NCBI GenBank assembly: GCA_964645585.1
Contig: CAZYAN010000060.1
Location: 1-22,086 of the forward strand
Length of the DNA: 22,086 nucleotides
DNA from: DATGSL01 sp964645585
GTDB lineage: Bacteria > Verrucomicrobiota > Verrucomicrobiia > Opitutales > T3Sed10-336
Direction of reading: 5' to 3'
Under the pieces are notes generated by a model. That model was given only the letters and a program-made list of their open reading frames with translations, was not told the origin of the DNA and made no database searches. This document shows, piece by piece, positions 16,151-22,086 of this stretch (position 1 is its first letter; every line of letters starts with the position of its first letter). Position numbers and translations under genes: made by a program.

Positions 16151-16163
16151 TCGCTGGCAGCGA
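16151..16163. promoter_or_regulatory. Palindrome upstream of nanA, possible operator
   Basis: TCGCTG-G-CAGCGA is a perfect inverted repeat with a one-base centre, 33 bases upstream of the nanA ATG and in the gap after the LacI-like GntR regulator gene. Two further copies of its inner CTGGC motif (GCCAG on the plus strand) occur at 16236-16240 and 16247-16251, spaced 11 bp apart. It could be an operator for one of the two regulators upstream. It does not match a GntR consensus I know. Confidence 0.25.
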
Positions 16164-16270
16164 ATGTTTTCCAATGGTCTCCTGGACGGACCAAAAAGCT
16201 GGGCTTGCGATTTCACCGAACGCATTGCGAGCCGGGCCAGATTGGTGCCAGTCATTCTGCAGACGCCTCG

Positions 16271-17401
16271 CTACTTCACCGTCAGGCCGTCCAGCTCAAT
16301 CTTCGGAGGATTCAACGCTCCCGCGCTTGCTCCGGTGACGAAATCGGGCATCAGGAAATGAGGTGTTTTGTCGTAAACTTGATTGCGAAGAATCGGCAGG
16401 AGCATGCGCCACAAGCGATTCAAAAATACCGAATCATTTATTCGATAGCGTGCAACCGTCGGGCGAATCGAATCCAGGAGCGAATCATCGGTTCTGCAAA
16501 TGATGGCCAAGTCTTCGGGAATCCGCAAACCGTATCGGTAACAGAAGCTGAAAACACTCATGAAGATCGCGGGATCGCAAGCGATAATCGCATCAGGCAG
16601 CCGATGTTCGCGGTATAACCCTTCCAGCCAGTCAATTACCGATGCCGAATCGCCAGCCAGCCGATAGACGAAGGCATTCACGCTGGCCCGTTGGCAGGCG
16701 CGTCGCATTCCAGCCTCGCTCCGCTCATCGCCGATCAGGTCCGCCGCACGCCGAACAAGCGCAATCGATCGATTGCCGCGGCTCGCTAAAAGGGACGCCG
16801 CGTGAAAACAGGTTGCATCGTAATCGGTGTCCAGCGAGGGAATCTCGATACCAGTGTCCGGTGTTCCCAATACCATCGCGCGCAGCTTTCGTTCGACAAA
16901 CCATCTTTGTCCGGTGGGGGGAATGCGAACCAGAAGCCAGCACGCGTCCGGATGTCCCTCCACCGCTTCTTCCAAGACGCGGCCTTTGCCGCTCATTCCA
17001 AAACGTGAAGAAATGTTGATCGACAGTCCGAATCCGTGCCGCGCAAGTTTCTCTCGCAGCATCTCAAAAATCAGCACGTGCGAATGGTAAACTTCCTCAA
17101 GTGGTTCAGCACTGAGAAGGACAACCTCGGCGCACTCGGAGTCAACCGGAAGCGCTTCGGGCGGGGAGACAATAAATCGCTTCCGGCCGCGCAATTCGAT
17201 CAGCCCTTCCTCTTCAAGGCTCTTGAGCGCTGCTCGGACGGTCAGTCGGCTGACGTCAATCCGCTCGGCGAGCTTGCGCTCGCTCGGTAGAAACGGTCCG
17301 TATTTCCCCGCCAAGATTCCTTGTTTCAAGAATCGCACGACCTGGTCGCGAAGGGGATTCGGTTCCGGCCGAAGGAGCGTATGGATCGGCTTTGAAGACA
17401 T
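16271..17401 (-). CDS. GntR-family regulator with LacI-like sugar-sensing domain
   Basis: A 376-residue transcription regulator. Residues 15-76 form a GntR winged helix-turn-helix (NPLRDQVVRFLKQGIL, then PSERKLAERIDVSRLTVRAA and EEEGLIELRGRKRF). From about 92 to 350 there is a periplasmic-binding-protein/LacI-type effector domain, recognisable by DTDYDATCFHAASLLASRGN followed by RSIALVRR. This arrangement recalls B. subtilis AraR, and such regulators usually release DNA when a sugar binds. A sialic-acid or ManNAc ligand is inferred only from context. The GTG at 17464 would overlap the upstream gene by 37 bases; ATG at 17401 is preferred because it directly precedes the domain and leaves a 26-base gap. 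It is unusual to find it directly after another GntR gene. Confidence 0.85.
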   Translation of the reverse strand: MSSKPIHTLLRPEPNPLRDQVVRFLKQGILAGKYGPFLPSERKLAERIDVSRLTVRAALKSLEEEGLIELRGRKRFIVSPPEALPVDSECAEVVLLSAEPLEEVYHSHVLIFEMLREKLARHGFGLSINISSRFGMSGKGRVLEEAVEGHPDACWLLVRIPPTGQRWFVERKLRAMVLGTPDTGIEIPSLDTDYDATCFHAASLLASRGNRSIALVRRAADLIGDERSEAGMRRACQRASVNAFVYRLAGDSASVIDWLEGLYREHRLPDAIIACDPAIFMSVFSFCYRYGLRIPEDLAIICRTDDSLLDSIRPTVARYRINDSVFLNRLWRMLLPILRNQVYDKTPHFLMPDFVTGASAGALNPPKIELDGLTVK

Positions 17402-17427
17402 TTCACTTTGCTGTGGCAGTTCTCGTA

Positions 17428-18201
17428 CTATCCGTTGATGACGCTTCGAACGGTGCGGAGCCACTCCAACTCCGAGCCAGCCTCCTGTTCAGAGGCATCA
17501 AGAAAGTTTGCCAAGGTTTCGCTGCGGGCGCGCTCAAGATGGCGTGTGATAATCTGACCCGCCCGCCGCTTATTGCCTTCTTTCAGTGCTTCGAAGAGGG
17601 CGCGGTGCTCCCGGTTTGCTTGCCGCATAGTTTCGAGAGGTGAAGTCCGGGGATCGTCTTTTCGAAAGGTAAATGCCTGCGTCAACATCCGCAGCTCACC
17701 CGCAATCTGTGTGATTTTTTGGTTTCCGCACGACTGAAACAGGACCAAATGAAAGGCATAATCTGTCATGACCCATCGCCGCCGAAGCTCCGGTGTTGGC
17801 CGCGGCTGGGGCCCAGCCGCGAGTTCCGCAATGATCGCATCCATCGAATTGATGATTTCCTCGAGCTTCTTCAGATTGTCCGCCTGAATCTGAGCCGCCG
17901 CTTGCTTGACCGCGTAGGATTCCAGCAGTTGCCGAAGGTCGTACAAATCAGCTAATTCCCGCCGATCCGGAACCTTGACGAACGCCCCGGCGCGCGGAAT
18001 CAGATCAACGAAGTGCTCGTTCGCGAGTTGATTGATCGCTTCCCGTACCGGCGTTCGGCTGACTCCGATTTCCTTGGACAGGGCAAGGTCCGACAGCCGG
18101 CTTCCCGGCGGCAGCTCGCCCGCGATCAACTTTTCTCGGAGAAAGCGGTAGGCCCGCTCTTTCTGCGTCTGTGCAGCACCGGTCGATTTTCGAGAACGCA
18201 T
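17428..18201 (-). CDS. GntR-family regulator, FadR subfamily with FCD domain
   Basis: A 257-residue regulator. The GntR winged helix covers about residues 12-75 (LREKLIAGELPPGSRLSDLA, then SKEIGVSRTPVREAINQL), and an all-helical FCD effector domain follows at about 85-235. The FCD metal-site pattern is visible as D147 and H151 in MTDYAFH, H199 in NREHR and H221 in ITRHLERA. E. coli NanR, which represses sialic-acid genes, belongs to the same subfamily, so a NanR-like role is a reasonable inference from its place between sialidase and lyase; sequence alone does not prove orthology. The gene starts at ATG 30 bases after the sialidase stop, with no evident ribosome site. Confidence 0.9.
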   Translation of the reverse strand: MRSRKSTGAAQTQKERAYRFLREKLIAGELPPGSRLSDLALSKEIGVSRTPVREAINQLANEHFVDLIPRAGAFVKVPDRRELADLYDLRQLLESYAVKQAAAQIQADNLKKLEEIINSMDAIIAELAAGPQPRPTPELRRRWVMTDYAFHLVLFQSCGNQKITQIAGELRMLTQAFTFRKDDPRTSPLETMRQANREHRALFEALKEGNKRRAGQIITRHLERARSETLANFLDASEQEAGSELEWLRTVRSVING

Positions 18202-18231
18202 GGCAAGGGGTTCAGAGGACGGTGGCGCGGC

Positions 18232-19413
18232 TCATTGCGTTTCCGCGATGCCGTCGCTTCCGCTCAGCCAAGACAAAGGGAATCGGGCCAGCGTCAGCTT
18301 TTCCACTCGCTGCCCTTTCTCATAGAAGAGTCCGATGTCGCCGTTTGGCAGAACGGTCAAACAGGAGTATGCCGAAAAACCATCATGAACCGTGCGCGAA
18401 ACCGGCCACGTTTTACCTTCGTCCAGGCTCAAGCGAACCGTCATGTTCACTCGGCGTTCCGGATTGGCTGGGTTGCTGAAGAGCAAACGTGAAACCGCAC
18501 CGTCTCCGATTCCGGAATATCGCAGGAGGCTGGCCTGACAGACCGGTTCAACCAGAGCGGGATCGAAGCGAACATCGGACCAGGTTTTCCCGCCGTCGCG
18601 GCTCGTCGCGATCGCTCGGCGAGCTTGGCCGTGATAGCTTCGCATGTTGAGCATCAGCGAACCGTCGGTCAGTTCAGCGACCTGGCTCTCGTTCGTATTC
18701 TCGTCAGCCACACCGCCAATTCGCCAGGTTTCTCCGCCGTCGTCACTCAAGAGCACGTGCGAACGATAGTAGGACCGGTCGTCGCGATTTTCGGCTTCGT
18801 GCCTGGTATGATCCGAGTGGTTTGCCGGAATGACGAGAGTCCCGTCCCGCGTTTGAATACCGACCCCGGGTCCGGTTGCATACCAGCGCCAGTGAGGTTT
18901 TCTCGCCATCTTCGAAATGTCTCGCGGCTCGCTCCAGGTTTCGCCGTCGTTATCGCTGAACAGATGCCAGACTGTCCGAACCTGCTCGCTTGTACCCGCA
19001 AGGATCTGACGCTCGTGGTCGCTCCCGAGATTGTGCGTCAGTAAAAGGTGAATACGTCCGGTCCTGCGATCGATTACGGGACAGGGGTTCCCGAATGTGT
19101 TTTCGCCATCCCGCGCCACCACCTGCATCTCTCCCCAAGTCTCCCCGCCGTCCAAGCTGCGTCGCAACAGGGTAGCAATCGCGCCCGCATCGCCCCGTCC
19201 GTCACGCCGGCCTTCGGCGAAGGCCAAAACGACACCTGAATCGGTGGTGATCATTGCCGGAATGCGATAGGACCGATAACCTTGCGATCCGCTTATATAC
19301 AGATCGGTCTCTGTCAGCTCTCCATCAGCTGCCGCCGTCCCGCACAAAAGAAGCGTTGTCAGCAGTCCAGCGGCGAAATTGGTCCAACAGGTCTGTAAAG
19401 TTTTCATTTTCAT
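18232..19413 (-). CDS. Exported sialidase (GH33) with five Asp-boxes
   Basis: A 393-residue exo-alpha-sialidase that would remove terminal sialic acid from glycans outside the cytoplasm. A signal peptide covers about 1-29. The YRIPAM motif (R50) holds the first Arg of the triad, and AEGRRDGRGDAG near 66-77 should hold the acid/base Asp. Asp-boxes of the form SxDxGxTW lie at 86-93, 153-160, 223-230, 271-278 and 329-336. E242 in NESQVAEL and Y349 in GFSAYSCL fit the Glu/Tyr nucleophile pair; R258 and R320/R321 fit the other triad arginines. LLLC precedes the predicted cut but is a poor lipobox. The start overlaps the symporter stop by 4 nt (ATGA), implying co-translation with the transporter. 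No separate lectin domain is seen. Confidence 0.94.
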   Translation of the reverse strand: MKMKTLQTCWTNFAAGLLTTLLLCGTAAADGELTETDLYISGSQGYRSYRIPAMITTDSGVVLAFAEGRRDGRGDAGAIATLLRRSLDGGETWGEMQVVARDGENTFGNPCPVIDRRTGRIHLLLTHNLGSDHERQILAGTSEQVRTVWHLFSDNDGETWSEPRDISKMARKPHWRWYATGPGVGIQTRDGTLVIPANHSDHTRHEAENRDDRSYYRSHVLLSDDGGETWRIGGVADENTNESQVAELTDGSLMLNMRSYHGQARRAIATSRDGGKTWSDVRFDPALVEPVCQASLLRYSGIGDGAVSRLLFSNPANPERRVNMTVRLSLDEGKTWPVSRTVHDGFSAYSCLTVLPNGDIGLFYEKGQRVEKLTLARFPLSWLSGSDGIAETQ

Positions 19414-22031
19414 GGAGCATGAGGATGTGCTGATTCCCGTTTATTCATTGTTTTTTCATTTCGCGGATACAGTCGCGAATAAATGGTTAAATGGTACACA
19501 TCGCGGTTCTCGCTTCGCCAGATAAAGCTCGCGAGATAGCCGATTGCAACGCAGCTTCCAATTCCCACGGCACCGTAAAGGAAAAAGTGCAATTGCGTAT
19601 GTCCCTGCACCCAGTAGAGGATAGCCGCGCTCGCCACCGCGCCCGTCATGGCGCCCGGACCATTCGCTCTCTGGGTAAAGATCGCGAGAACAAAAAGGCC
19701 GGCAAGACTTCCGCCGAACAATCCGAGAATTTGCAAATAAGCATCCCAGAGCGACCGGATATCGAAGCTGGCCAGCAACACCGCCGCGCCGGTCCCAAAC
19801 AGGCCAAGCACCAGCGTGATCCACTGCGCGCAGGCGAGGGCGGATTTCTCCGAAACACCGCGGCGGAAGCGTTTGTAGTCAGTTACCAAGGTGGTCGCCA
19901 CACTGTTCATGCTGCTGTCCAGACTTGACATCGCCGCCGCGAAAACCGCCGCTACCACGAGTCCAGCCACCCCGGGAGGAAGCGCCTGCGCCATATACAT
20001 AGGAAACACGGAGTCGCCGCTCAAGTGCGGATCCATTAAGCCAGGATTCTGCTTGTAATACACATACAGCGCCGTTCCCAGACCGAAAAAGATCACACTT
20101 GCGGGAATGGTCAGCACCGCGTTCATCCAGATCGAATTGGCCGCCTGCTTGGACGTGCTCGTCGTCAGGTAGCGCTGCACGACGGTCTGATCCGCCGAAT
20201 ACGGAACCAGATTCGCCAGAAAATTCCCCAGCAGCACGACCCAGACGGCTGTGGTGGTCGCGCTCCAGCTCCAAGTAAATACATGAAATTTCCCGTCCGC
20301 CTTGCCGGTTGCAATATATTCGGTCACTCCGCCATCGATGCCGCCGATCAGCATAAACAGGCAGAGGAGGGCGCCGCCCATGAGGATGATGACCTGCAGC
20401 ACATCCGTCCAGATCACGGCTTTAATACCGCCCAGAACCGTATAGAACGTTGCGAGCAGCCCCATGATCAAAATCGAGACGTAGAGATTGAGGCCCGTTA
20501 CTGTCGCCAGCGCGATCGCTGGAATAAAGAGGACAATTCCCATTCTTCCCACTTGCAGAAAACAGAAAGCCGCTCCTCCAAAGATCCGGACCGCGGTGTT
20601 GAACCGCTTTTCCAAGTATTCGTAAACGGTGGTAATATTCAGGCTCCTAAAAAACGGAAGGTAACAAAAGACAACCACCGGTGCCACCAGCAGGATCGTC
20701 GCATTCGCCAAGATATAGGTCCAGTCGTTTGCATAGACTTGCGCCGGGATCGCGATAAAGGTGATCGCGCTCAATTGGGTGCCGAAGATGGAGAGACCCG
20801 CCGCCCACCAGGGGATCCGCTGGCCGCCCAGAAAAAATTCCCGCGTGCTTCCCTTATGATCGGATAGGGCGAGCGCCATGATAACCAGCGCGAACAGATA
20901 AATACCGAGCGTCCCGTAGTTCAATAAGCCAAACGTGGCATTTCGGCTCGTTGGCGCTGCCGCCGTCCGTACCGACGCCGTTCGCACTCCTGGCCGAACT
21001 TCCCCGCTGACGATCGTCGTCCCGCCATTCCAGGAAACTGCCGGTGCCGTGACGACCGATGGAAATGAGATGTCGGCACGTTCTGACCAAGTGTCGGTCA
21101 CGGTATTATAAACGAGAATACCTCGCGGAAACCCCGGATGTGATGAGACTGGCTCGAACCCTGCCTTGGTCCCGTCGTCTCCTCCGATAACGGCGAAATG
21201 ACTTCCTCCCAGCGCCGGAGCGGGGGAGGGGGCTGCCACCGCCGGCCTCGGCGCATTAGCTATCGGTGTCCATCCTTCCCCGGGACGATATCGATAACCA
21301 TCCGTCAAATATTCGCGCCGGCGCTCGCCGTCCTCGCCAACCATTTTCGCGCCGCTCAGCAAGTAAAAGGCGCCACTGCGCGTCGCCGCTGCCGGCAAGA
21401 ATCGTCCATCGCCTGGCCATGGCTCCAACTCCTGCCACCCCGCGTTTGGTCGGTTCAAATCCAGCGCCCAAAAGGACCTTCGCGCATCACCGGCCTTTTC
21501 AGGCTCGCTCAAGCCGCCGGCAACATAAACGGTTGTTCCGAGCAAGGCCCCCGCGCCATAAGCCATCGGCGCCGGCAGGTCCGGCATTTCGTCCAGGTGA
21601 ATTTCGCCGCCTTCCCAGCGCAAGAGAAACGTTTCCCGGTAAAACGCGTTCGGATCATCCCCGCCTATGCACAAAACCCCGTTTGGCGTTGTGACCGAAA
21701 TCCCGTAGGCCAGCGGCCTCGGCAAAGTCGAGACGGTCCGCCACTCTCCGCCGGGTTCTTCGAGAACGAAAATTTCGTCGTGCCAAACCTTTACCCCGCC
21801 TTCCCACGGCGCGCCGTCTGGAAAGTTCGCGCCGCCAGCGGCAATCAGCACTCCGTTGTGCGTCCCCGCGAACATCCCTGCTCGTCCGATCGGATCGGGA
21901 ATGGCGGGCAGGTCTTTCCATTCGAAAAGTTGTTCCGTCGGCTCGCTGGCGAAACCGTCCGGCGGCAGAAGCAATGCGACCAAGGATGTGAGGAAGACCG
22001 CGACGAGGGAGAAGGAGGAACGAATGCGCAT
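19410..22031 (-). CDS. Cyclically permuted NanM-like mutarotase fused to SSS-family Na+/sialic acid symporter
   Basis: A two-part protein of 873 residues. A signal peptide (1-29) is followed by a kelch beta-propeller (about 30-350) with repeated GG motifs and the GMFAG, GGANFPDGAPWEGG and HDEIFVL segments typical of the cyclically permuted YjhT/NanM family. NanM converts the alpha anomer of N-acetylneuraminate to beta. From about 367 to 855 follows a sodium:solute symporter with about 13 hydrophobic segments, TREFFLGGQRIPWWAAGLS after the first helix, and SSLDSSMNS (702-710) at the expected sodium-site helix. The propeller should sit on the periplasmic side. ATG 22031 is preferred over TTG 22049 because the signal peptide begins there. 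Substrate is inferred from sialidase and NanA neighbours. The true operon start may lie beyond the window edge. Confidence 0.9.
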   Translation of the reverse strand: MRIRSSFSLVAVFLTSLVALLLPPDGFASEPTEQLFEWKDLPAIPDPIGRAGMFAGTHNGVLIAAGGANFPDGAPWEGGVKVWHDEIFVLEEPGGEWRTVSTLPRPLAYGISVTTPNGVLCIGGDDPNAFYRETFLLRWEGGEIHLDEMPDLPAPMAYGAGALLGTTVYVAGGLSEPEKAGDARRSFWALDLNRPNAGWQELEPWPGDGRFLPAAATRSGAFYLLSGAKMVGEDGERRREYLTDGYRYRPGEGWTPIANAPRPAVAAPSPAPALGGSHFAVIGGDDGTKAGFEPVSSHPGFPRGILVYNTVTDTWSERADISFPSVVTAPAVSWNGGTTIVSGEVRPGVRTASVRTAAAPTSRNATFGLLNYGTLGIYLFALVIMALALSDHKGSTREFFLGGQRIPWWAAGLSIFGTQLSAITFIAIPAQVYANDWTYILANATILLVAPVVVFCYLPFFRSLNITTVYEYLEKRFNTAVRIFGGAAFCFLQVGRMGIVLFIPAIALATVTGLNLYVSILIMGLLATFYTVLGGIKAVIWTDVLQVIILMGGALLCLFMLIGGIDGGVTEYIATGKADGKFHVFTWSWSATTTAVWVVLLGNFLANLVPYSADQTVVQRYLTTSTSKQAANSIWMNAVLTIPASVIFFGLGTALYVYYKQNPGLMDPHLSGDSVFPMYMAQALPPGVAGLVVAAVFAAAMSSLDSSMNSVATTLVTDYKRFRRGVSEKSALACAQWITLVLGLFGTGAAVLLASFDIRSLWDAYLQILGLFGGSLAGLFVLAIFTQRANGPGAMTGAVASAAILYWVQGHTQLHFFLYGAVGIGSCVAIGYLASFIWRSENRDVYHLTIYSRLYPRNEKTMNKRESAHPHAP

Positions 22032-22086
22032 AGAGGGTGATTGCCGCAAGAAGGCAAAATGGCGGCTAAGGTAAAAGGTGAAGTGT

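Noticed and set aside
21198..22040. 280-residue open frame on the plus strand
   Set aside because: Antisense to the kelch domain; arginine/proline-rich composition typical of a shadow frame.
1..22086. CRISPR arrays, tRNA or rRNA genes, insertion sequences, phage or defence genes
   Set aside because: No regularly spaced repeats, no cloverleaf-like intergenic sequence, and no transposase, integrase or defence-type protein; intergenic gaps are all under 250 bases.

Overview
The window is a fully occupied bacterial stretch in which all thirteen supported genes lie on the minus strand. No tRNA, rRNA, CRISPR array or insertion sequence was seen. Gene content points to Verrucomicrobiota (possibly Opitutae) or a Planctomycetota relative. 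The clues are a secreted sulfatase, a prepilin-like protein with a C-terminal FADGH-type motif, a large exported LamG-repeat protein ending in a short aspartate-rich loop module, and a kelch/Na+-symporter fusion of a kind known from that bacterial group. This assignment is inference from families, not from a marker gene. Most genes lack a clear Shine-Dalgarno sequence; glgB is the exception.

Reading in the direction of transcription (right to left), 22031-15141 is a sialic-acid module. It holds a permuted NanM-like kelch domain fused to an SSS-family Na+ symporter, an exported sialidase with five Asp-boxes, an FCD-type GntR regulator, a second GntR regulator with a LacI-like sensor domain, and a NanA/NPL-type lyase. 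Together they would release sialic acid, convert its anomer, import it with sodium, and split it to pyruvate plus N-acetylmannosamine. The ManNAc kinase and epimerase are not in the window.

15061-7625 encodes a set of exported proteins: a prepilin-like protein, a 937-residue protein with three LamG-like repeats, a GlpQ-type glycerophosphodiester phosphodiesterase, a Tat-exported metallophosphoesterase and a sulfatase with a CxASR active site. The last four are tightly spaced and look like one transcription unit for attacking phosphate- and sulfate-bearing extracellular material. Hand counts of a few lines in the sulfatase and phosphoesterase genes gave lower G+C than a line in the glycogen operon.

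7426-80 is a compact GlgE-pathway operon: glgE, treS-mak fusion, glgB. TreS interconverts trehalose and maltose, Mak phosphorylates maltose, GlgE polymerises maltose-1-phosphate and GlgB branches the glucan. Genes overlap by 4 nt or are 1 nt apart, and a sigma70-like promoter candidate lies upstream.

The least conventional parts are the exported cluster and the mutarotase-symporter fusion. No previously unknown defence or mobile system was found.
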